Of a DNA stretch of 64,000 nucleotides, positions 52,283 to 59,789 are shown in pieces. Below the pieces are notes generated by a model, which was given only the letters and a program-made list of their open reading frames with translations, did no database searches and was not told the origin of the DNA. Both the position numbers and the translations under genes were made by a program. Each line of letters starts with the position of its first letter. The stretch's first letter is position 1. This DNA is from an uncultured Pelagibacteraceae bacterium. Lineage in GTDB: Bacteria > Pseudomonadota > Alphaproteobacteria > Pelagibacterales > Pelagibacteraceae. The stretch lies in NCBI GenBank assembly GCA_902519255.1, contig CABYIV010000001.1:62001-126000 (forward strand), in the 5' to 3' direction.

Positions 52283-53149
52283 ATGAATTTTAAACACAAG
52301 TTTGTTTTTTTATTCCCAGGATTGTTTGTACTTATTGGAATTTTAATCTTTCCAATTATTTTTACTATTAGATTAAGTCTTTCTGGATGGAATAGTTATA
52401 CACCAGAAATGAACTTCATAGGTATTACGAATTATATAAGGTTATTTACTGATGACCCGAGGTTTTGGGAGTCTTTTTTTAGGCTAAGTTTTTTATCGGT
52501 TACCACAGTTATTCTTCAATATGTTATCGGATTTGCTCTAGCGATGATGGTTTGGAGAGAAATAAAATTTAAAAGATTTTTTAGAGTAATTTTTCTAGTA
52601 CCCATGATGACAACTCCAGTAATAATGACAGTTATTTGGAGAACATTTTTTCATGAATCACTAGGTCCTGTAAATGATTTGTTAGGTGGATTAGGAGTAA
52701 AACCTATTTTATGGTTGAGTGATCCGGTTATTGCAAAGTTTACTGTTATAATTGTTGAGGTTTGGCAATGGACACCATTTATGTTTTTGCTATTACTAGC
52801 TGGACTTTTGTCACTTCCAAAAGAACCCTTTTTGGCAGCCGCTATTGATGGAGCAAGTCCATTTAGAAAATTTGTTTATGTAACTTTTCCTTTGATGGCC
52901 CCAATATCAATTGGAGCAATAATAATAAGACTTATCGAGGCTTCAAAAATAATGGATACAGTATTTGTTTTGACTTCAGGAGGACCAGGTACTGCAACTG
53001 AGACGTCAAGTTTTTATATTTATATTAAAGGATTAAGAGAATTTCAGATGGGTTATGCAGCAACCTTATCTTTCACTTATCTTGTCATAATGATTATCAG
53101 TTTAACGATAATAGCTAAAGTTTTAACCAAATTAATGATCAAAGAATAA
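52283..53149 (+). CDS. ABC transporter permease, MalF/UgpA-like
   Basis: 288 residues, six membrane helices. The coupling EAA loop is LAAAIDGASPFRKFVYVTFPLMAPI. The N-terminal GLFVLIGILIFPIIFTIRLSLSGWNSY is typical of sugar-type permeases. Pairs with the next gene, 2 bases away. Confidence 0.94.
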   Translation: MNFKHKFVFLFPGLFVLIGILIFPIIFTIRLSLSGWNSYTPEMNFIGITNYIRLFTDDPRFWESFFRLSFLSVTTVILQYVIGFALAMMVWREIKFKRFFRVIFLVPMMTTPVIMTVIWRTFFHESLGPVNDLLGGLGVKPILWLSDPVIAKFTVIIVEVWQWTPFMFLLLLAGLLSLPKEPFLAAAIDGASPFRKFVYVTFPLMAPISIGAIIIRLIEASKIMDTVFVLTSGGPGTATETSSFYIYIKGLREFQMGYAATLSFTYLVIMIISLTIIAKVLTKLMIKE

Positions 53150-53151
53150 CT

Positions 53152-54000
53152 ATGAGCAAACTTTATACTTTTCTTAAATATTTCTTTATTACATTTTGGA
53201 CTGTATTTGTTGTTGCGCCATTTTTGTGGGCTGTATCAACATCTTTTAAAGACTTCCAATCTGTAAATAGTAAAGTAACTTATATTCCTTGGTTAGATTT
53301 CGAACCAACACTGGAGGGTTGGAGAGTTTTAATTAAGTCTCCTGCGAAAGGTGGAGTAGATATTGTTGAGCCTTATTTTAATAGTATTTTTGTAACCTGT
53401 ACTGCTAGTTTAATAAGTATTTTTCTTGGTACTCTTGCTGCTTATGCACTATCAAGATTTACCTTTAAAGCCGGATTTGTAAGAAACAACGACATTACTT
53501 TTTTCTTCATTTCACAAAGAATCATGCCTCCAATTGTATTATCAATTCCTTTCTTTATTTTTCTAAGCACAATAGGATTGCTTGATAGTTTATTAGGTCT
53601 AGTGGTTGTATATATCGTTTTATTAATGCCAATTGCTGTTTGGATTATGGTAGATTTTTTTAATAGAGTTCCAAAAGAATTAGATGAGACTGCATTAATT
53701 GATGGGTGTAATCCTTATCAAGCTTTCTATAAAGTTGTTTTACCAAATTCAATACCTGGTTTAATTGTTGCGGGAATGTTTTGTATTATTTTTGGATGGA
53801 TAGATTTCTTTTTTGCATTTATTTTAACATTTACTGAAGTACAATTGTTACCTGTAAAAGTCGTTGCACTTAATTCATCAATAACACCATGGTGGAGTCT
53901 TTCGGCATCTGCTTTGGTTTCAGTTGCACCATTAATAATCGTTGCATTTATAGTTGAGAGATATCTATCAAAAGGAAATTTATCAGGAGCATTAAAATAA
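53152..54000 (+). CDS. ABC transporter permease, MalG/UgpE-like
   Basis: 282 residues with six membrane helices; EAA loop DETALIDGCNPYQAFYKVVLPNSIPG. VAPFLWAVSTSFKD near the N-terminus is standard for MalG-like proteins. The stop overlaps the ATPase start by one base (TAATG). Confidence 0.94.
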   Translation: MSKLYTFLKYFFITFWTVFVVAPFLWAVSTSFKDFQSVNSKVTYIPWLDFEPTLEGWRVLIKSPAKGGVDIVEPYFNSIFVTCTASLISIFLGTLAAYALSRFTFKAGFVRNNDITFFFISQRIMPPIVLSIPFFIFLSTIGLLDSLLGLVVVYIVLLMPIAVWIMVDFFNRVPKELDETALIDGCNPYQAFYKVVLPNSIPGLIVAGMFCIIFGWIDFFFAFILTFTEVQLLPVKVVALNSSITPWWSLSASALVSVAPLIIVAFIVERYLSKGNLSGALK

Positions 54001-55079
54001 TGAATTTAATCGGAGAGAAAATTTCTTATAAACCTGATGAGCAGTTTCATTTAAACGATGTCTCATTTAATTTTAAAAAAGGTAATTTGTATACCATTTT
54101 AGGCAGGACTTTATCTGGCAAGACGACACTTTTAAAAACAATTGCAGGATTATTAAATCCAGATCAAGGCTCAATTTCTTTTGAGGAAAAAGACTTTATT
54201 AAAATACCAGTTTGGGAAAGAAATGTTGCTATGGTTTATCAACAATTTATTAATTACCCTCACTTAAATGTTTATGAAAACATAACTTTTCCATTAGAAC
54301 AGAGAAAACTAAGTCCTGAGCAAATAAAAAAAGATGTAGATGAGGCTCTAAAAACTGTTGGATTAGTTGGATTTGAAAATAGAAAAATTCAAGAATTATC
54401 TGGTGGACAGCAACAAAGAGTTGCACTTGCAAGATCACTTGCAAAAAAAGCAAAAATTTTGTTGCTAGACGAACCGTTAGTTAATTTAGATTATAAACTT
54501 AGAGAGCAGTTAAGAGAAGAATTTAAAAGAATTTTTTCAGAAGGACTATCCCAAGATACAATTTTAATTTATTCAACAACAGATCCCCAAGAGGTAATGG
54601 AACTAAATGGAGAAGTAATTGTTTTAGATGAAGGGAAGGTATTACAAAAAGGGCCTGCTAAAGAAATTTTTGAAAATCCATCTAATTTAAAAGTTGCAGA
54701 AATATCAAATGATCCGCCAATGAATGTTCTGAAGGGTTCAAAAAACTCAAAAAATCTGAACTTTGAGAATATTTCTTTAGAAATTCCAAATCATTTTAAA
54801 AATTTAGAAGATAAAGATTATAATTTTGGAATTAGAGCTTCAGAAATAAAACTTGATGAAAATGGTGAAGAATTCGAAATAGAATTAGCAGAGATTAGTG
54901 GTTCAGAAACATTGCTTCACTTAAAAAGAGGAAATTCAAAAATAATTGCTTTAATTGAGGAAGTAATGAATTTTAAAATTCATGAGAAAGTAAAAATAAA
55001 TTTTAATGCAAATAAGTTTTATGCTTTTGCAGAAGATGAAAAATTAGTTTCATCGCCATATGGAGGAACAAATGGCTAA
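54000..55079 (+). CDS. ABC transporter ATPase A (MalK-like, lacks switch His)
   Basis: 359 residues. Walker A GRTLSGKTT (Lys41), signature LSGGQQQRVALARSLA and Walker B ILLLDEPLVNLD are good, but the H-loop reads YSTTDPQE with Thr194 where His is normal. A C-terminal TOBE/OB region runs from about residue 240. It should pair with ATPase B, which has the opposite defect. It resembles GlpS of the rhizobial glycerol importer in this asymmetry (from memory of that family). Confidence 0.93.
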   Translation: MNLIGEKISYKPDEQFHLNDVSFNFKKGNLYTILGRTLSGKTTLLKTIAGLLNPDQGSISFEEKDFIKIPVWERNVAMVYQQFINYPHLNVYENITFPLEQRKLSPEQIKKDVDEALKTVGLVGFENRKIQELSGGQQQRVALARSLAKKAKILLLDEPLVNLDYKLREQLREEFKRIFSEGLSQDTILIYSTTDPQEVMELNGEVIVLDEGKVLQKGPAKEIFENPSNLKVAEISNDPPMNVLKGSKNSKNLNFENISLEIPNHFKNLEDKDYNFGIRASEIKLDENGEEFEIELAEISGSETLLHLKRGNSKIIALIEEVMNFKIHEKVKINFNANKFYAFAEDEKLVSSPYGGTNG

Positions 55080-56145
55080 AATTGATTTATCTAAAATTTC
55101 TCATACTTATAATCCTTTAGATCCAAAACCAACATATGCTCTTAATCCGTTTTCAATGACTTGGGAAAATGGCAAACGGTACGCAATCTTGGGACCTTCT
55201 GGGTGTGGAAAAACCACAATGTTAAACATTGTTTCTGGATTAGTTAGGCCATCCAAAGGTGAAATATTATTTGATGAAACACCTGTGACCGATTTAAAAA
55301 CAGAAGATAGAAATATTGCCCAAGTTTTCCAATTCCCAGTAATTTACAATACAATGACTGTTTATGATAATTTAGCGTTCCCGCTAAGATGCAGGGAATT
55401 TACAAAAGAAAAAATTGAAGAAAGAGTAAAAGAAGTTTCAGATACTTTAAACTTATCTTCATTTTTAAACTCACCAGCAAGAAAATTAACGGCTGATCAA
55501 AAACAACTTATCTCTTTAGGAAGAGGGTTGGTTCGAGAAGACGTTGCAGCTGTTTTAATGGACGAACCTCTTACAGTTATAGACCCAGATTTAAAATTTA
55601 GACTTCGAAGAAACTTAAAAGAAATCAATGAACAATATAAAACAACATTGGTTTATGTAACTCATGATCAAAACGAAGCTATGACTTTTGCAGAAAATAT
55701 AATTGTTATGGATCAAGGTGAAATCGTACAAGTTGGATTACCAAAAGATTTATTTGAAAAACCTAAAACAACTTTTGTCGGTTATTTTATTGGCTCCCCT
55801 GCAATGAATATCTTTCATTCAACTGTTTCTTCTGATCATGAAGTAAAAATTAATGATACCACTATTAAGACAAATTCAAATTTAGGAAATTTAAAAGATA
55901 AAAATGTTAAACTGGGTATTAGATCCGAGTTCATAGAATTGGCTGAAAAAGAAAAAAGTAATACAGTTAAAATTAAACTTACAAGAGTTGAGGACTTTGG
56001 TAATTTCAAGCTCCTTACAGGAAAAATGGGTGATTTAGTGATTAAGTCAAAAGTAGAAAGAGAAAAACCCATTCCAGACGGCGAATTAAATTTATATTTT
56101 CCACCAGAGAAATGTTGCGTTTATTCTGATGAAAAATTAGTTTAA
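55072..56145 (+). CDS. ABC transporter ATPase B (MalK-like, degenerate signature)
   Basis: 357 residues from ATG 55072, chosen because GGAGGA (55062-55067) is 4 bases upstream; an in-frame ATG at 55060 lies before that site. Walker A GPSGCGKTT, Walker B AAVLMDEPLTVID and the switch His in YVTHDQNEAM are intact, but the ABC signature reads LTADQKQLISLGRG instead of LSGGQ. A TOBE domain follows. Overlaps ATPase A by 8 bases. Confidence 0.93.
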   Translation: MAKIDLSKISHTYNPLDPKPTYALNPFSMTWENGKRYAILGPSGCGKTTMLNIVSGLVRPSKGEILFDETPVTDLKTEDRNIAQVFQFPVIYNTMTVYDNLAFPLRCREFTKEKIEERVKEVSDTLNLSSFLNSPARKLTADQKQLISLGRGLVREDVAAVLMDEPLTVIDPDLKFRLRRNLKEINEQYKTTLVYVTHDQNEAMTFAENIIVMDQGEIVQVGLPKDLFEKPKTTFVGYFIGSPAMNIFHSTVSSDHEVKINDTTIKTNSNLGNLKDKNVKLGIRSEFIELAEKEKSNTVKIKLTRVEDFGNFKLLTGKMGDLVIKSKVEREKPIPDGELNLYFPPEKCCVYSDEKLV

Positions 56146-56152
56146 GGGATAA

Positions 56153-57451
56153 ATGAAACTCCTAAATTTATCAGCAAAACAACTTTTAAAAAAACTTAAA
56201 AATAAACAATTAACTTCTGTTGAACTTTGTAAAGCATATATAAATCAAAAAAAAAAATATGATAAGAATATTCAAGCTTGGGAATATTTTAATGAAAAAA
56301 AACTCCTAAGTGATGCAAAAAAATCTGATAATCAGAGAAAAAAATTAAAATCTTTAGGTGTTTTGCATGGTCTACCAGTAGCACTTAAAGATATTATCTC
56401 AACATCTGAAATGCCAACAAAGTATGGCGCAAGAATAAAATTAAAAAAAAAGAGTAACCTAGATGCTAAAATTGTTGAGCTCTTAAAGAAGGCAGGAGCA
56501 ATAATTATGGGTAAAACCGTAACTTGTGAATTAGCTTTCTTATCGCCATCAAAAACCAAAAATCCACATGATTATTCAAGAACACCAGGAGGTTCATCTA
56601 GTGGCTCTGCAGCTGTTATTGCATCTGATATGGCACCATTATCAATTGGAACTCAAACGGGTGGATCTGTAATTAGGCCAGCCTCTTATTGTGGAGTTGT
56701 TGGTTATAAACCTACCTATGGATTAATCTCTAGAAATGGTGTTTTGCAAACATCATATAATTTAGATCAAGTCGGAGTATTTGGAAAAACAATTAGTGAT
56801 GTAGAACTCTTATCGAAAGTTTTGTTTGCTAGAGACGATGCAGATGAAACAACAACAAGTATTAATTTTCTTAATAAAAAAATAAAAAAAAAAAAATCAA
56901 AATTTGTTTTTTATAAAACAAAACGCTGGAGAAATGTTGATAGCATTTCAAAAAAATCATTTAATAAATTTATTTTAAATAATAAAAAAATATTAAAGGT
57001 TGAGACTGCTCCCAAATATTTTGAAGATATGATTGATTGTCATACAATTATATATGAGACAGAGATGGCTCAAAATTTCCATCATTATTACAAAACTTCA
57101 AAAGGAAAACTTTCTATAGAAATTAAGAAAGCAATTATTAATGGACTAAAACATTCGGCAAAAGATTATGCTTTAGCTTTAGATGCGATGAGAACATACT
57201 CAAAAAACTTAGATAGTATATTTGAAAGGTTTGATGCAATTATAACGCCAAGTAGTTGTGGAATTGCTGACAAAGGATTTAAGACAACTGGGAGTCCAGA
57301 ATTTAATAAGATTTGGTCTCTTGCACATGTCCCCTGCATTTCACTGCCAATTTTAAAAGGTGAAAAAAATTTGCCTTTAGGAGTTCAAATTATAGGCAAA
57401 CAATTTGAAGATCTAAGCATGTTAAACCATGCCAAAATATTCAATAATTAA
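56153..57451 (+). CDS. Amidase signature family hydrolase
   Basis: 432 residues. The Ser-cisSer-Lys triad is readable: Lys in LPVALKDIIST, cis-Ser in TPGGSSSGSAAV, and the nucleophile Ser in IGTQTGGSVIRPASYCGVVGYKP. The substrate amide is unknown. It lies 7 bases after the importer genes and may process an imported amide or act independently. No signal peptide; cytoplasmic. Confidence 0.92.
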   Translation: MKLLNLSAKQLLKKLKNKQLTSVELCKAYINQKKKYDKNIQAWEYFNEKKLLSDAKKSDNQRKKLKSLGVLHGLPVALKDIISTSEMPTKYGARIKLKKKSNLDAKIVELLKKAGAIIMGKTVTCELAFLSPSKTKNPHDYSRTPGGSSSGSAAVIASDMAPLSIGTQTGGSVIRPASYCGVVGYKPTYGLISRNGVLQTSYNLDQVGVFGKTISDVELLSKVLFARDDADETTTSINFLNKKIKKKKSKFVFYKTKRWRNVDSISKKSFNKFILNNKKILKVETAPKYFEDMIDCHTIIYETEMAQNFHHYYKTSKGKLSIEIKKAIINGLKHSAKDYALALDAMRTYSKNLDSIFERFDAIITPSSCGIADKGFKTTGSPEFNKIWSLAHVPCISLPILKGEKNLPLGVQIIGKQFEDLSMLNHAKIFNN

Positions 57452-57490
57452 AGATAATTCATAAACATTTACAATCATAGATTGTAATTA

Positions 57491-57512
57491 AGTGAAAAAT
57501 CCTCACTTTTTT
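57491..57512 (+). terminator. Weak Rho-independent terminator after the amidase gene
   Basis: AGTGA / TCACT forms a 5-bp stem with a 7-base loop, immediately followed by TTTTT. A second small hairpin (ACAATC-ATA-GATTGT, 57471-57485) precedes it. The stem is short, so termination would be leaky. Confidence 0.45.
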
Positions 57513-57565
57513 AAAATGACTCTAAGAAACATATATGCTTTAAATGCATCAGTTAATTAACTTAA

Positions 57566-57573
57566 AGAGGAGA
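57566..57573 (+). promoter_or_regulatory. Strong ribosome-binding site of the TRAP binding protein
   Basis: AGAGGAGA lies 4 bases before ATG 57578; it fixes the start and implies high translation. Confidence 0.65.
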
Positions 57574-57577
57574 AATA

Positions 57578-58708
57578 ATGATTAAAGAAAAAAAACTATT
57601 GAAGGGTAAAACTCCTTCAAGACGTAAATTCTTTAAGGCTGCTGCCGCGACTGGTGTTGCTGCTGTAGCTGCATCATCTTTAGCTGCTCCAGCCGTTGCC
57701 AAAGAGAGAATTGAAGCTTCTATGGTAGCTACATGGGGAAGAGATTTCCCAGGTTTAGGAACTGGTGCGCAAAGATTTGCTCAAAGAATTACAGACATGA
57801 GTGATGGAAGAATTCAAGTCACTTACTATGCAGCAAACGAGAGGGTTAAAGCGTTTGACTCATTTGATGAAGTTGCTTCAGGTAACTCGCAAATGTATCA
57901 CGCTGCTGACTACTACTGGGTTAAAAAAGATCCAGCTTGGGGTTACTTTACAGCTGTACCTTTCGGTTTCACTTACACTGAAATGAACGCATGGATTAGA
58001 TTTGCTGGTGGTCAACAATTATGGGATGAACTATCAGACAAATTCGGTCTAAAAAACTTTATGTGTGGAAGCACAGGAGTTCAAATGGGTGGATGGTTTA
58101 ACAAGAAAATTAGAAGCCCTAATGACTTCAAAGGTCTTAAAATGCGTATGCCTGGATTAGGTGGACAAGTTATCGGTAAACTTGGAGGATCTCCAGTTTC
58201 ACTTCCTGGTGGACAAATTTACGAAAACCTTGTTTCTGGTGCAATTGATGCAACAGAGTGGGTAGGTCCATGGAATGATGAAGCAATGAAATTCCAAGAA
58301 GCTGCTAAATACTACTACTATCCTGGAATGCACGAGCCAGGATCTATGTTAGCATGTGGTACTAACAAATCTTGGTTTACAAGCTTATCAAAATCAGATC
58401 AGCTATTAATTGAAGCTGCAGCTGCGATGGAAAATGACGTTATGATGTCAGAGTACAACGCTAAAAATGGTGCTGCGCTTGCAAGATTAATAAACGATCA
58501 TGGTGTTAAACTAGAGAAGTTTAGCGACAAAGTTTATGATGGTTTTGCTAAAGCTGCTAATGAAGTATTTGAGGAAACAAGAGCAAGCAGTGGTCTCGCT
58601 GAGAGAATCCACTCTAGTTTCTTACAGGCTAGAAAAGACATTGGTTCTTGGACCAACTTGTCTGACTCACCTTACATTTCTCAAAGAAACAGAGCATTAG
58701 GAATGTAA
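57578..58708 (+). CDS. TRAP transporter binding protein DctP, TakP-like, Tat-exported
   Basis: 376 residues. A Tat signal SRRKFFK (residues 14-20) with a hydrophobic AAAATGVAAVAASSLAAPAVA segment. The mature protein matches the TakP/mannitol-chloroaromatic group: TGAQRFAQRITDMSDGRI, YHAADYYWVKKDP, FKGLKMRMPGLGGQV with the conserved carboxylate-binding Arg, and GAIDATEWVGPWND. TakP binds 2-oxoacids in a metal-bridged site, and Tat export suits a protein folded with metal. Codon use is less AT-biased than neighbours, a sign of high expression. Confidence 0.92.
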   Translation: MIKEKKLLKGKTPSRRKFFKAAAATGVAAVAASSLAAPAVAKERIEASMVATWGRDFPGLGTGAQRFAQRITDMSDGRIQVTYYAANERVKAFDSFDEVASGNSQMYHAADYYWVKKDPAWGYFTAVPFGFTYTEMNAWIRFAGGQQLWDELSDKFGLKNFMCGSTGVQMGGWFNKKIRSPNDFKGLKMRMPGLGGQVIGKLGGSPVSLPGGQIYENLVSGAIDATEWVGPWNDEAMKFQEAAKYYYYPGMHEPGSMLACGTNKSWFTSLSKSDQLLIEAAAAMENDVMMSEYNAKNGAALARLINDHGVKLEKFSDKVYDGFAKAANEVFEETRASSGLAERIHSSFLQARKDIGSWTNLSDSPYISQRNRALGM

Positions 58709-58728
58709 TCTAACTAAATTTAGTTATT

Positions 58729-58758
58729 AAAGGGCCCTTAATTGGGCCCTTTTTTTTT
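58729..58758 (+). terminator. Rho-independent terminator/attenuator after dctP
   Basis: AAAGGGCCC / GGGCCCTTT, a perfect 9-bp stem with loop TTAATT and a 9-base T-run (58750-58758). It stands between the binding-protein gene and the membrane-subunit genes, so it likely limits read-through and keeps the binding protein in excess. Confidence 0.93.
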
Positions 58759-58796
58759 AAACAAAATCGAGTATTACTTAGGTATTTTAAAATACT

Positions 58797-59786
58797 ATGG
58801 TGACAAAAAATTCAAATCTTTCCCTATATCTTAGAATAATCAGTTATTCAGTTTTAGCTTTTACTTTGGCATTTCTTATAAATAATGTTTTAACAGTTTG
58901 GAGTGACTGGCCAGGAATAAAAAAAATTTTTTCACATCATGAGATGTTTGGATATAAGAAAAAAGCTCTAGAGGGATCTGATTTAAATTATGGTTATATG
59001 CAAATTGGATTGTATTTGATTTGTATTGCTGCAGTCGTTTTTTATGTCTTTAAAACATATAGCCAAACTTTGGAGCAAGATTCAAAAATTTTATCAAGAT
59101 TTTCAGCATATCTTGTTAGATCATCATTTTGGGCAGTATTTTTAGTTGGCGTAGCTGACTTTGTTATATCTTTTATGGTTGTTGAAAGATTATGGGAAGC
59201 AATCTTCAGTCCTGAAGTAAAAGCATTGATGGTTAAAGCCCCTGTAAGAATTACTTATATTCACTTTCCAATAATATTAATTTCTTTCGTGATTGGATAT
59301 TTTACAAAATCAGTTGGTTTTATTTGGCTAGCTGTATTGGTTGTAGTAAGTGAATTCGTAATTGTATTATCAAGATTTATATTTTCATACGAACAAGCAT
59401 TTCAAGGCGATCTAGTTAGATTTTGGTATGCTGCACTTTATTTGTTTGCTAGTGCATACGCATTAATTCATGAAGGGCACGTAAGAGTTGATGTACTCTA
59501 TTCTTCTTTTAGTGAAAAAAAGAAGGCATGGACAAATATGGTTGGATCGGCAGTTCTAGGAGTACCACTTACATTAATAGTTATATTTTTAGGTCTAAAC
59601 GGAAAAGCCAGCATAATAAATGGTCCTGTTGTAGCTTTTGAAGTTACGCAACAAGGATCGAATGGTCTTTATCTTTTATATTTGATGGCTGTTTATCTAG
59701 CTGTTTTTGCTGTTACGATGTTAATTCAATTTACTAGTTATTTTATGGAAAGTAGTCACAAAATTTTAAAAGGTGTCAAAAATTAA
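58797..59786 (+). CDS. TRAP transporter small membrane subunit (DctQ), extended
   Basis: 329 residues, well above the about 170-residue usual DctQ. Extra N-terminal helices (about residues 12-30, 65-85, 110-130, 155-190) precede the DctQ core: RFIFSYEQAFQGDLVRFWYAALYLF, then HEGHVRVDVLYSSFSEKKKAW, the signature loop. Such long forms accompany TakP-type binding proteins. It starts after the terminator and is 3 bases from dctM. Confidence 0.9.
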   Translation: MVTKNSNLSLYLRIISYSVLAFTLAFLINNVLTVWSDWPGIKKIFSHHEMFGYKKKALEGSDLNYGYMQIGLYLICIAAVVFYVFKTYSQTLEQDSKILSRFSAYLVRSSFWAVFLVGVADFVISFMVVERLWEAIFSPEVKALMVKAPVRITYIHFPIILISFVIGYFTKSVGFIWLAVLVVVSEFVIVLSRFIFSYEQAFQGDLVRFWYAALYLFASAYALIHEGHVRVDVLYSSFSEKKKAWTNMVGSAVLGVPLTLIVIFLGLNGKASIINGPVVAFEVTQQGSNGLYLLYLMAVYLAVFAVTMLIQFTSYFMESSHKILKGVKN

Positions 59787-59789
59787 ATT

